Origin: Casuarius casuarius
Lineage: Eukaryota > Chordata > Aves > Casuariiformes > Casuariidae
Reading direction: 5' to 3'
DNA: 64,000 nucleotides
Assembly (NCBI GenBank): GCA_003342895.1
Contig: PTFA01000020.1
Coordinates: forward strand, 6,713,644 to 6,777,643
Shown here: positions 13,301 through 26,519 of the stretch, in pieces
Numbering within the stretch: the first letter of the stretch is position 1
How the letters are laid out: each line of letters starts with the position of its first letter
The notes under the pieces: generated by a model
What the model saw: the letters and a program-made list of their open reading frames with translations, nothing else
What the model was told of the DNA's origin: nothing
Databases searched by the model: none
Made by a program: the position numbers and the translations under genes

Positions 13301-14475
13301 AAACGCTGAAAGGTAATAGAGAAGCTTGCACCTCCAAAATACAAAGAGCTAAACATTATTCTCAACACTTCTACTATCCTTACTACATAAAGAACCTGGG
13401 CCTGTCATCTCAGCCCACTTCAGAAAGGAGAAGAAATATTTTAAGAATTCTCAAGATGGGCCTCTATTAGAAATGAACCCTCAAACAATTCTAGAAAACA
13501 GTTTGGAAAAGCTGGCTAAGGCCAGAAGATCTCTAAATGCCAGAAATTATTTTCCACTCTAGATCGTACTAATGCAGGGGATAATCACATGAATGCCAAA
13601 TGGCAAATATAGGAACCTATAATATTTTAAAATCACCCTTGAATGAAACCCCATGAGTGAGAAAGAGATTTCATTCCTTTGGCAGCTCATTAATAAAGTC
13701 TTTGAACACAGAACTACTGTCTAGATTAGTAAATTTTGAGCGGAAGCATAAAACTCCCTTATCTCAAACACAGCCTACCTGCAAACTACAGGCTCAGTTA
13801 TTGGAAGGTCCTTCCAAATGGCTGTATTACAGCAGTTGGATTGTAGGACATAATCTTCTATGGTATATTTGAGGTAGAAGACATCTAGATCAAGAGTCTT
13901 CTCTGACAAGATCTCAGGCTGCAATTATCCCTGACTTACAAAAAGAAAAAGAGAGGGAGAGAAAGAGAAAACTACGGTCAAGCTAGACAACCATTATGAG
14001 CTCAGCTAGTGAAGTACCCCAACACTCTCAATCTATCAGCATACAGTTCTGTTTAGGTGTTATGGAACACAAGATCCACTCGCTTGGACAGGTCTTTTTG
14101 AGAAAACTGAAGGATCACATCACATTATTAAGATATCTAAAAAGATCAGAATAAGAACCTCAGTTCTTGGTACCTTTCCTCCCTTAAAAGGCAACAGAGT
14201 TGAAGAAAGGGAGTGGGCATACATGAATCATCATGGATAAAACCTTCACCTACAACCTGGAATGAGAGGCTCAGAAATAAAGGTATCCGACACATTTCCA
14301 GAGAGGTAAGCCTCTGCCTTAAACAACTCGAGTAAGACCAGCAGAATTTCTTTCTGCACACCTTAAAATGCTGTTCTGGTGCTGCGATGATCAATCTCCC
14401 AGACTAAGACTAAGCCTAACACATAGTTTAGAGGATTTATCTGCTGACTGGATGGCTCAAGGCATCTTGAGGTGA

Positions 14476-14616
14476 TTCTATTCTTCTTGGCTGCCAGTGG
14501 GACACACGAGACTTCGGCAAACACCAGAAGGAAATGGGAAGAAGCACCCTTATAGGTGCCACTTATGTAGCAAGCACTTCACAAGAAAAGGAGCATCCAT
14601 AGCAAATCTGAAGTAG
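14476..14616 (+). pseudogene. Possible C2H2 zinc-finger relic
   Basis: A short open frame with no Met, bounded by TGA and TAG, contains GKKHPYRCHLCSKHF followed by TRKGASIANLK. YxCxxC followed by a Phe four residues later is the first half of a C2H2 finger. The helix half looks shifted by about one residue and the two zinc-binding histidines are missing. It lies in ZNF827 intron 1 on the opposite strand, so it is not a skipped ZNF827 exon. It may be a decayed zinc-finger retrocopy or a coincidence. Confidence 0.3.
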
Positions 14617-17600
14617 GACATTAAGCCTGAATAATACAATTTCTCCTATCATATGATGTGTGATTTAGATGTTAAAAAAGGCAGGAAAGCTTTTCTTGCT
14701 AAACTTCATTTAACATGGCAACAGATCAAACTAGTGGTTCAGTCTATTTTGCATGATACCTACATTCTCTGTTGTTGAGATACATCTCTATACACTGCCT
14801 GCTCTTACTCACTCAGTGCCTTCACCAGCCACCAATTCATCTTAATTAAGGCCTGCACCTGACCCGCCGCTGCCCCAGAACAGGCTGCAGCAATAGTTGT
14901 CTCAACTCTTTACTGCATCTTCATTGCCTGAAATGTATTGCAAGCCCCAGCACAATTGCAACCCCAACAGTAAAAGGTAGGAATAAGCATCCTTACAGGT
15001 ACCTAATAATTTATAGCAGCCAAGAATAAAGCGGTCTGTTTAGGCTATATATTATTATAACATTGATGTATCTTAACATATGCAACTCATTTTAATGCAG
15101 CTAGTCATTTAAAATTGCTGAGGTCAGCACAGCAACATGATTTTAGTCACACTTCCAGTTGCAAAGGAAGTGAACAAGAAGTCGCAAGTGTCAATTCAAT
15201 GGGCAAAAAGGGCTGACTAAAGTAAGGAAAGTGTCCAAACATGCCACTTCATTGCACACAAACGATTGGCAATGAAAAGAAGTAACTCCCTGATCACAAT
15301 TGCAATTTATCATTATGGCCTAGGAATGGCACTCAGTTTACAAAATAGTTCTGGCATCACCCGAGAGACTGGAATTGATCTAAAAGCTCTAGGAAAAAGC
15401 CGTAAAGCACCTACACTATCAGCTGTGCTGTGCAGGGTCATTCCAAACTTGCCTGTGGGACACACCATTGACCAAAAGGCTAATCTAGGCACCAGAACCA
15501 CACTGGCTGATTACCTGCTCCTTCACCCATTCATTTCAAGGAGTTGCTCTCATGCGTTGTACACACCATATAGATCTGTGCCCTTAAGCAATCGAGATTA
15601 AATTTACCATAGCTACCACGACGTTATCAGAAAAAATTGTCTGCTAAGGTTGATAAATCGGTCAATTATCTGCTTCCTTGACTTTTATTCCTGTGTAAAT
15701 GTTTTCATCCTTAGATTACGAGTACCAGCACTTATGAGAAGATGATCTGTACATTGCCAAAAACAACTGTTTAAATTACTAGGAAATCCTTAATTACTAT
15801 AAACAAGATTACAACAGGCTTATTTAAAAAAAGGATTCTAAACACCACAGCCATAGCTCTAGAAAACAAAGCTCCCTTGCTATCATTATTTGAGGCCGCT
15901 TTCTCCATGTTTACTCTCGCTCAGTGTACGACCCTGCTTCTCTCAGCACACCTGAATGCCACAGTGAGAGCACCTGCTGTCACTCCATCGCTCCCTCCCT
16001 GCAGAGCTGAGTATATGCACAGGCTATGAAGTTCCCTGTCTCCTTTCAGCTCCTCATATTAAGTCCAAACTCCCCTGCCCCAGAAACCCCAAACAAAATC
16101 CCCCACCCGATAAAATGGGAAGGAATCATTAACAGAGAAAGGAAGGTGAACACAAGGAAACAATGCTGCTGAAGTGCCATAGTTACCGATTTCATCTTCA
16201 AGGTAGAGACGCTTTAGTGTCCCTTCCGGGACTCTGAAGAACAGTCCAGTCCTCCAAGGTGCAATAAAAGTACGGAAAAAACACAGAAGGCTTTATTCTT
16301 GCCTAGAAGCAGTGAACTGGTTTAGGCTCAAAATGGGACTATCGGATCTATGGCAAGGCACGTGATCCCAGGGAGAATTTCCTTTTCCATACCTCCTCTC
16401 TCACTGGTAATAGCAGGAGATTTCTTGAAAAGGGTGATAAAAGCTGAAACCAAAAGGAAAATGAAATATGCTTCTTCCTGTAGACAAAGGAGTTATTAAA
16501 TCCAAAGGACTGTGCAGTAGATCTTGTTTCGACATCTTTTGAAAGACAAAGTCAAATTTTGGAATTGACAAGGGGAGAAATCTCACCAGGGTTTGTACAG
16601 GGACAGAGTAATGCAAGCCCAGGATAGTTTCAAAGCTTGAGGAAAACTCTTTAAAAGATTTTAAAAGCACTGTAAGAACATATAGCAACATCCAGAATAT
16701 ATATAGTTATTTTAAGGAATATGTTTTCTGGTTTTTTTCTGCTTCTCTCTGTTCCTCAGCAAACTGCTATCCAGATACACAACTTCAACCCTTGTTATCT
16801 GGGTTTCCCTGAGAAACTGCCAAGTGCATCTTTTCTGCAGTACATCTTACTAGAATACAGCCTCTCTTTTGGGCTGAAACTATATTTTGTTCTGTATCAT
16901 ACATGCCTAGGACAGCAGGCTGGCTCCCTGACTGAAAGTCCTATGCACTAATCAAATACAACAAAGGAGAAGTTATATTTCCTGGTCTTTCTCACACAAG
17001 AGGTAGTTCTTACAGGTACTTGCAGATGTCTAATCGCTATTGTAGAAAACAGAGGTCCAGGAGACACACTGGTGAAAGAAGCTTCAGAAGTCCTATAGAA
17101 GAACGTGCTACTTCTGATCTGCTTTCTCCATGCCTACTGGTTCTAATATCGCAAGCCAGGCCAACAATGCCTGGAATAATAGGAAAGGCAACCTTCACTT
17201 TTCGTCTTGTCTCCAAGAGATTAAATGCATACTGTGTCTTCTCTTGAACCACTTCCAAATAAATTCTCATTCTATTAACTTCTGAAACTGCCAGTAGTCT
17301 TCAGGCAGTGACACTGATAAAGTAGTGATATTACTAAAATGAAAAATAGTTATTTCTCTACTTTCCTGTCTACAGGAAAAGGCCAACCAATCTTCTCCAC
17401 CTGGTCTAGAACTTACTGCAAGTACTGACTGACAAAGCATGAAAAAAGAAGAATGATAGTGATAAAAGAAGCGATTATATCACAAGTGGTTCTGGTTCTG
17501 GAGAAGGAGAAAGAGGAGGAAAACTGATCCTTATCAGTGCAGTAGCATCACAGAAGGATTAAAGCTGAAGAAAAGCTGTCTGTGAAGCTTTCTTTCAATA

Positions 17601-20249
17601 GGCACGAAGAATATCCAAAGAGAACTTCCTGTTGAACCAAAGGGAAAAAAAGAAAAAACAAGAACTCCAAAAAGCTGGAGCTTTCTTGTCCGCTAACTGT
17701 CCTTCTGAGCCTCCAAATATCCCCTCAAACATCAATATAACCCAGAAAGCTCTGTCATTGGAGACTGGTATTTGTTTATACTGGGTCTAGGACTCTTGGT
17801 TGCAAAAACCATTCTAAACAACACAGTTATAATTTACAGCACTAGAAAAATAGCAAGAGAAAAATTCTTCTTTCCTAAAGGCAGGTTTTCATGTCCTGAG
17901 CACAAAGTTAACCCAGCGCCAATTTCTAAGGGCTAGCTTTTGAAGAAGGAAGAAGAGCATAGTGTCTCTCTCCCCCTACCGCAAATATCTCTTTGTTGCT
18001 GCAGAAGAATGGCCAGCTGCTCTTCACATAAACCTAGACTAAGGAACATATTGGAGTTTGAAAAACTGTCAAAGAAGTGTTTGCATTTGCCTGCCTCACT
18101 GATATGAGGTACTGTTGTGCATTCTGACTTGTGCTTACTTTGCCCTTTTTTAGTCAGCTCGATATTTCCTTTTCTCCTCTCCGAGCACGAATAAGACATC
18201 TTAAATTCCTAACAGTCCCAGTGGCATTCTGGCAAAAGCAATCCCTTCCATACAATCCTGAAGAATCAGTACCCCTACATATTCAATAATCCATATGCTT
18301 CTATTCAGTTTATGCACAGTGCCAGATTCTCTCGTGTGTGACATTTGAGTATTTGGCAAAGGAGAAACATAGCACGAACCTTTACAGCCCTCCAATTCTC
18401 CCTTGTGCGTTCTAATCTAGACTCAGCCTAGGTCAGAGCAGCCTGGGGAATGGTTCATCTACAGCAGCTGGAAATGGCTGCTAACTAGGAGTAAGTGAAT
18501 CCAAGTATGTTCCAGTTGTGGCTCCATCTCCAATCCTTTCTGACTCTGATTCACAGTCTAGTCTAGATTGCAGTGATATGGAGATGTAAGAAACAACAAT
18601 ATGATTTCCCCCCAGGAGCTCCCCCACGCAATAAGAATCCCCGTCTAGGAAGGCAAAGGCAACTTCCATAACATTTGCGTCATCCGAGCAGCACAAGGGG
18701 GAATCAGAGGAAGGCTGTGAAGCTGGCCTATTGCTGATAATGGATACCAAGTCCTAGTTTAAAAATAAAGTTAAATGGAACTCAGTGAAATCATCTTAAA
18801 TTATTCTAAATATTGAAGTTGGGAAGGTAGTTGACAACAAATACTGTGAACTTTTCTTCCCTGTTATTAAAATATAGAAAGAAAATCCCATACTAATTAC
18901 TCAAAACATTGATTCTTAGAAAAGTACTGTTAAACTATTAATTTTTAATTACTATTTTAAAATACTGAGAATTATTGCCTCAGAACACCTTTATGAAGGT
19001 TGTTTGAGTGATTAGTAAAATAAAAGAAACAACAAAATCAAGTAGAAACCCCTGTGTTACCATAGTAGGTAGACAGCAATAACCAAAACAAGGGAAGCCT
19101 CAGATCAAGCTGCTACAACATCTTTAATTATCCCCATTGTGTTTACAACCTCTACCGAGGGATCACAAAGTGAAGGGGGGAATTCACAAACCATATGTAT
19201 GGTAATACTCAAGCATAGCAGGTGACATCAGGCCAGCATGCCAGCTCTTACAAAGATCTCCTTTGTTTTTAACGAGTTTCTGTTTATTTTTGCTATATGC
19301 AGCTTCTCCTGCTCTATTTTTGGTAAATAATGTGCTCCTGCTTAGCCATTTCACTCTGCCCCTTTACTCACTCAAGGTGCTTTATGCACACTACCCTTCT
19401 GACTGGTTCAGAAACAAAAGGTTTCGGTTTTAGATACTGAAATTATTCCCTCCTATAAATGTCACAAGAATCTAGTTCCCTATAATTTAATTTTTTCCTC
19501 TCTCTTGAAGTCAGATTAGAACATGGCAAATTATATTCTCTGTGTTTCTAATTCCTCCCACAAAGATGATGTTATGGTAACGTATCTAAGGGAAGCCTCA
19601 AGAAGTGTTTGTTGTGTTGTGCTGTGTTTGCTACCAAATACAGCTGCTTTCTGTGCCCCTGAGAGGATTGCTTGGGGTTAACAAGCAAAGCCAAATATGA
19701 GAGGATTAGGAAGCTACTCGTAGTCATAGGCTAATACAGTGAAGCGGTTCTTTCCAGGTGGAATAGACACTCCTCACTCCTAGACACACTGTTTAAGGCA
19801 CTGCGTCAACTTTCAACCTTAAGAAAAGTCAGAGGTCACATAACTAATGTGCAAGCACTGAATAAAAAGTATTCATTCCTCAAATCTTGCTTTTTTTTAA
19901 AGAGATTTAGGATTCTGTACAAAGTTGATGGTACAAGAAACTAACGCTATGGCTACTTAGGGCACTCAGAGCATAAATAGCAGCAATGCATTTCTACACT
20001 CTGCCTAATGATCCACCTAAAATCCTGATGCAGAGGAAAAGCTAAAAGTGAAGGGGAAGTTTCACGTCCACGTTCATTCCATCACTAGCTTTTCCTGCTG
20101 AACCAACAAGCAAGTGTGCCAATGGCAGGAGGATTTGATTTTATTTTTTTAAAGTACATTTCTTGGCTGAAAACTCTGTGGGCTTTACCAACACATTTTA
20201 CGCAGGCTAGTAAATGCCTTCAAAGACAACAACACTGATTCTCATGAGA

Positions 20250-20472
20250 GTACGTCTATACTAAATAACACTGTGCTATGTAGTGATATCTGAGCTAGCT
20301 TGAGTATACCCAGAAGTATTATAGCTGAATTAACCTGGGTAGACTGCTGTGATAACTGCTGCCCGTACACAAGATAGTTTATTTAGAGCTTGCTTTGTTA
20401 TCTCAATGTGGTATAGCACTGTGCATGAAGACTTATAAACAATTACGGTGAAGTCTATTTAGACCTTACGGG
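20250..20472. mobile_element. Probable fold-back (MITE-like) DNA transposon relic
   Basis: The left end reads GTACGTCTATACTAAATAACAC and continues with TGTGCTATGTAGTGATAT; these are written in two pieces of one continuous arm. The right end, read on the other strand, has GTAAGGTCTAAATAGACTTCAC and then TGCACAGTGCTATACCAC followed by TTGAGATAAC. The arms are therefore imperfect inverted copies of each other over roughly 60-90 bp. The start resembles DNA-transposon-derived repeats I remember from turtle and bird genomes that begin with GTCTACACT. There is no coding capacity. Target-site duplications were not resolved. Confidence 0.45.
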
Positions 20473-23400
20473 CAATGTAAAAGTACCTCAAAGTGGGCAG
20501 AAGAGCCCCCTTCAGAGTTATTCACTGTGCAAAGAACTCCCTTTGGCAATGCCGAATTGACAAAAGGATTATGTCAGCCCTTTCTTTCCAGAACGAGGAG
20601 CAGGATGATAGCCCATGGGCAGCAGAAATTAGAGCAGCTCTAGGCTGTTACGCTTACACTGGTGACTGAGAAGGGCTCTTCATGGCCTCAAAGTACTAGA
20701 AATACAGAGGCAGATACAAGGAAAATCTGTTCCAATCACAGATAAAGAAATGGATCCTCAGTCACTAGTGGCCAGGTCTAGATTTGACACATCTGTAAGG
20801 GGAGAGATTCTGCCTGTGTTTCAGGAAAGCAAGCAACCACAAACAGCCACAACACCTGCTGCTGTCTAAGCCCACTCGCCCTCTCTGTTTCTTACCTACT
20901 TCATACGCGTGACTATCTAGCTGTGGGAGATTTGTTCCCATTTTAATTCATCTCAGATAAACCATTTATTTTCTCAGTACTATCATTGGTTAGTAGTACT
21001 AGTGCATGAGTCAAAAGCGGCTTGCAAAGAATTCCCCTTCATTAATGAAGTTACACACAGTGATCATTCACTAAGCTAAATCCTCACCTCTTAAAGCCAC
21101 TGCTTTTTTAAATACATTTTTCTAAGAGTACCTAGCCATTTATTTTAAGGAATTCACCAGAACTCTCATTTTCACCCTGAGAGAGCACAAGTCTTCCAAA
21201 CTCTAACGGGGCACACCAAGATCCAGGATATATCCAAAACATGCATTTAAAATAGGAAGCCATAATTTTAAAGTAAGCCTGTGCCCCATCTTCATTCTCT
21301 TACAGAAACTTGCAGGTGAAGCTTCTACCTTCCCAGTTAAAAACCATGCAGGGGAAGAACTCTTCACACCTGTACAGAAAGCCCTGGGAAAGTGGCAAAA
21401 CACATTAAAGCAGCAAATACCAGATGAGGGCCAACTTCAGATAGAGCGCTATAAAGCCTCTCGAGGATTCTGTAAAGACAGTAAAACTCCAGAAGTAGGG
21501 ACCAGGCAAAAAATCAAGGAGATGTGACAGTAGATTGCTTAGAGGTGTTTCAAAATGTTTATTTCTACCCTATTAAGAGACAGTCTCAAATAACAGAAAT
21601 GAAGCAGTGAAGCTGTTTGAAACCTGTTTTCGCTTTCTGAAACTGGCAACTAAATAGTACATTACAAGACCTCTCTCACTTGGTACACTTTTCATTCCTA
21701 ACACAACTTATTCTAAACAGCAGCTAAATCAGTCTTGCACAAAAAACTTTGCTCTCCTGGTCTACTGTACTATCAGCACTAGTCACACTTTTCCTTCCAC
21801 TTCCATTACTACTGCCTAAGTGCTGAAAAGAAAGACGGAAAGGACTTCCCATGAAGTCCATCTTTTTTTCCAGTTTTTCTTTCCTTTCTGCATGTTTCTC
21901 CAAAACAAACAAACAAACAACAACAACAAAAAACTCTTTTGGTGATTTCAAATTAAGTGAATTTTGACTCTGTGTGTGAATACTTAAAATTCCACTTGTC
22001 CTACTACAAAATGCAACAGGTATTTTATGAGTCCTAACTCGGGATTTGGCTGTTCAGTGTAATTATGCCACAAAATGGGCAACCCCTTGCAAGGTGGGAG
22101 AAACTTTAAGGAATAAAACTAACTACAAAGGTGACAGGTTGAGACTGAGCATCCAAGATGTTTGGAGTCTAGACCAAAGAGGATACCAGCCTGCAAACAC
22201 TAATGAAGGTACAGCAGGAAAAGAGAAACCATCTTTGGGAGCATAATACTTCCCAAGTTACAACTCTGAGTTAGTCTGTAAAAAAGAAAAGCTAAAAAAC
22301 AAGCTCTTCTGTGAGCTTATGGATACATGTTGCTGAATACTTCATAAAATTAGCCACAATACAGTGTGTATGTGCAGATCCAACACTGACTTTACCCTGC
22401 AGCATGCATCCTCTCAACTGAAGTCTGGGTCAAGCCTCAGTTTTATTATTTAATTTTTAAAATGACAGAAAAAAATAGCAGAAATACCCCTCAAAACCAA
22501 CAAAAACCTTTGGGGAAAGTGATAATATCCACCTTGCTGAGCTTTTTCTTTCTTCAGCCAGTATCATCTATTATTCTTTACATCATAAAAACACAACTTG
22601 TAAAAGTGGAATAAAAAGACAAGTCTTGCTTTGGGGGCCAGAAAGAAAGAGGAATAGAATCCCCTCTCCTCCTTGAAAACTGGAGTCTATGACATAGTGC
22701 TAGCTACTTTGAAGTCCAGGCTTACTGCATATTATTTTTATGTAAAACATAGATACTTCAGCCTCGATACACCATGAAGAATTTTGTACACTTAAACCTA
22801 AATGATGCAAATTACAGTACTATCCATGGCGAACTAGCAGCAGAAAATGGTGTATCAGAAACAGGAGAAAACATTATTTACAAGATACACTCTTAGAGTA
22901 TGACTCTGGAATAGTTTAACTAAGCTGTAACAGTAAAAGGGTTCCTGGCATAGGCCAAATTAGCTCTCCATAACCATCTGAACTAATGTCTATATTATGA
23001 TTTCTCTGCAATGGGAAAGAAAAAAAAAGTCCTCTATATGGTTCTTCATGACAAATCACATGCCTTCTGAAGCTTCATGTTAGAAACCCTTTTAACTTCC
23101 AAAAAGTCTCTTTTGTAGGTCATGCTCTCATTATCTTGCTCTGGGATCTGGTCTGATTAAATTATAGGAAATTACTAATATTTCACTTTGAACAGCCAGC
23201 TCCTCCTGGCTGTTGTTCTTCTTTTTTAAACTTAATTCCTCCTACTCCTGCCTTCTTACATATAAAAAAGACAACAATCACACTGTTACAAAGATTAAGT
23301 TGTATTCTTTCTTCATCTATTTTAAAATGTAAAAGTAAAATTGCATTCTGTCTGCACACTCTTACATTTCCCATTCCACTGCTCTACCTTTCCTGAGCAG

Positions 23401-24057
23401 GTTTTCTTGTTCGGCCAATTAAAAAGTTTGTGTTTATGTTTTACAACATTTCACATCCCCACCCTCTCTGAAATCTCATTCAGAAGATCCTAAAAACTTA
23501 AATGGTTCAGTGAGCACAACACTGGCTCCTTGGAAGTCCAATTTATACTCCAACAGTGTGATTTATTAATGCTTTGTACTATCAGACAACACTAAGTCAT
23601 AGTCTACCATTGTACGACTTTAGACAAGTGACATAGTACTTTTTAGCAAAAGTAAGTACTTTTTAGCATGCAAAGACTAGTGAGACTTTACCGAGACTTG
23701 AAGCCTCAGAAAAAACCTCCATAAAGGCAGAAGTTATTTCTAAGAAGTCTGTAACAACTTCACTGTAATGAAAGAGACAAAATATGATCGGTGTTTTCAG
23801 GTAGAGAAGTACGGATGCTACTCCTCCCACCAAAAGGCTGCTGTTCATTTGAAAGGTGCATTACAGTACCATCAGGACAACCATGATGATAGCAATGAAA
23901 TTATTAACCTAATCATACTAAGATTAATAATTTTCCCTACATGGATCCTCTTGTCGACAATGAGCTATATCATGATCCCTGCAGTGATGAGAGGTTAAAA
24001 ATAGTAAACAGAAACTGTTAAAAGCTTCCCCTTGTACAAGCAATGTCTGCTAGTAAG

Positions 24058-24123
24058 GTATTTATTATCTTACTACTACTACTACTATTTATTACCTTAC
24101 TTACTTTATTACTTTATTTATTA
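24058..24123 (+). repeat. TTA/TAC-rich microsatellite
   Basis: An imperfect tract includes five TAC units flanked by TTTATT and TTACTT repeats, in intron 1. Confidence 0.75.
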
Positions 24124-25469
24124 AAAGAGAAAGACTCCTGTTGCTGGTAAAAGTCTTTTGTTTTAGAGGCAGCTTTTGAATACAGAATGATGGCAAAGAA
24201 TTTTCTGTCGTTGGAGCATCTTTTGAAAAACCTGTCCAAAACACCCTCGCCTTGTTACCTTCAACCCTCATGAAGCAAGCTGCAGAAATAAAAAAGAAAG
24301 ACGCTTTAAATCATTCCTAATTTACTTTTCTATCTGTATTTTCTTTACACTCTGATTATATAATCCAGCAATAAAAACCCATATAATAAAAAGCTTCACA
24401 AAGCTTGAATTGTTTTACCCTATAGAAATAGTGGAAAACTGCAACACAGTATCAGGAATATCTAATACTATACCTGACTATGAAGGCAAGAAGACTTATG
24501 CCCCCTCACTCCCACAAATCTAGCTTTTGATATTGAGACTAGTATCTTATCAATGCTCTATCTCCTTCTTTAACAAAAGAAATCCAACAGAAAATACTGT
24601 TGTAGTTTGTACTAAATTAAATGCATTCTTCAGAAAGAAGTAGTAGTTCAAACTTCTGAATGGAGTATCCCATTTGGTCTGATACTCTGTAACAAATGCA
24701 AGCTATGTATAAAGGATATGGTGGCATTCATTCATAAAGTGCATTGCTTTTAAGCCTTTGGGTCTGAATCAAACCCCCAAGAGTATTGATTGCTACACAT
24801 AAGGCTATGTAGTAGCCTTATGCTTGAGTCCCTCAAAACTTTCCAAAACTTTAAGTTTTCAGGCTGATCTCCTCCAAATCAGATTTGTGCCATTCAGAGA
24901 AAATATACTTTCAGGAACTCTCAGAAAAGAAAATAATGGTGTGAGGTAGGATGGGAAGTTAGACAGTAAGGAGAAAGGCAACTGAGACAAATAGTATTTA
25001 TTTATATATACACATACAAAATATTTAAAGTTCTGATGATAATTGAATAATTGAGGAAAAAAAGAAGTCTAAGTACTGAAGTACCTGAGAGAATGAAACT
25101 AACAGACATTAAGGAAAGAGCAAAATGCCTTTAAATGTTCTACTGAAAATGAATTGACTTGTCAGAGTTAGGTGCATCCAAATATAATCATAAGAAATGA
25201 GTGCACTGGGCAAATTTTTGACTTATGAATCTAACACTGGCATGGTAAAGGGAGGCTGTGCTGCCCTAGTGTTTAGCTAGGGTATGAATGAGCCATTGTC
25301 CATCCAGGAATTCCTAAAACCCTTTCCTCATTCATTTGTACCTTAAAGTAAAAGGTACTTTTACTTTCTCTTGTATTTTACAGTCTGTCAGTGAAGATAT
25401 TCACCTAAGTTTTTGGCAACTTAACTTCTTTACATGTAGAAACTCCACTTACAATACCTGTTAATACAG

Positions 25470-25580
25470 CATTTCAGATGATCCACCCACCTGATCCAAC
25501 TCTGAGGTTCACCCCGCTTTGAGTAGGGGGTTAGACCAGATGACCTCCAAAGGACCTTTCCGACGTAAATTATATTGTAA
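25470..25580 (+). mobile_element. CR1 LINE 3' end
   Basis: The stretch CCCGCTTTGAGTAGGGGGTT followed by AGACCAGATGACCTCCAAAGG and CCTTTCC matches the conserved CR1 3' tail (GGGTTGGACTAGATGACCTCC...GTCCCTTCCAAC). It includes the CCC...GGGGG stem. The terminal 8-mer repeat is decayed (ATTATATTGTAAAG). This is a 5'-truncated, sense-oriented insertion in intron 1. Confidence 0.8.
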
Positions 25581-26484
25581 AGAACTCCTATGACTGAAAG
25601 CTCAGCCTTAACTCTGCCCCTTTTAAGCAGATGCTACCCAAACACAGTATTACTGCATTTACCATCGACCTTTTTTTCCCCTGCAACCACTTAAGTGTCA
25701 GTATCTTGCAACTCACTTGAAGCTATTTAAACAGTTTCAACAGTTTGATACAATGCTAGTAAACCCTTTTTAGAGAAAACCTCTTCGCCACAGCACACAT
25801 TTCAGTAGCAAAGGCTTCCCTTGTGAAATTACCTCTAAATTTACACAAGAGTTGTGCAGTGAGGTCACTGTACAGAAGAATAAAATCAGGGTCCTAATCA
25901 GCAGCCACTGTATGCTGTTACTTCAAGTGGTGTTACAGTGTTCTTCAGGTGCAACTCAGGGTACACAATATGTTATAAGAAAATAATTAAGGCCCAGAGA
26001 TTTTGAGAATACAACTACCTACCCTAAGCTATATTAAAACCCACAGGACCTGTCACACGAAGTTACATTTGCTAAGTTATATGCCACTCTGTGTAACAAT
26101 GTCTCGCTATTTATTTCTCAAACAATTGCAAGAGTCCAAAATACAGCAGAGTGGTACACTGTTCAGTAAGATGCTACACGTGGCAAAACCAGCTACACAG
26201 TCATTCGGATACACTGGAGAGCATTAATGAACTTGCAACCTGTAACATAATTTAAGACTGAATCACAGTGTAAAAATGCACAATGGGGCAGAGTTAAGGT
26301 TGAGTACGGTATTAGCCATCTTCTTTCTAGATGTGCATGGTGCACTTCATATTCTTCTGCTATTATTAATACTTTAAAATGAAAAACACACATGCTGTTC
26401 CTCTAAGAACTATTGCTAAAACCAGCAGGAATTGTAGAATAAAAGCTTATTTTACATGGAGTATCCATTAAAGCAACATGTTGC

Positions 26485-26519
26485 AAAAAAAAAAAAAAAA
26501 GAAAAAAGAAAGAAAAAAT
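26485..26519 (+). repeat. A16 tract with A-rich continuation
   Basis: Sixteen As are followed by GAAAAAAGAAAGAAAAAA. No element body was recognised upstream, so this may be simple low-complexity sequence. Confidence 0.75.

Noticed and set aside
15266..15601. 111-codon plus-strand frame in intron 1
   Set aside because: No motif, no similarity I recognise and no nearby splice or promoter context; consistent with chance.
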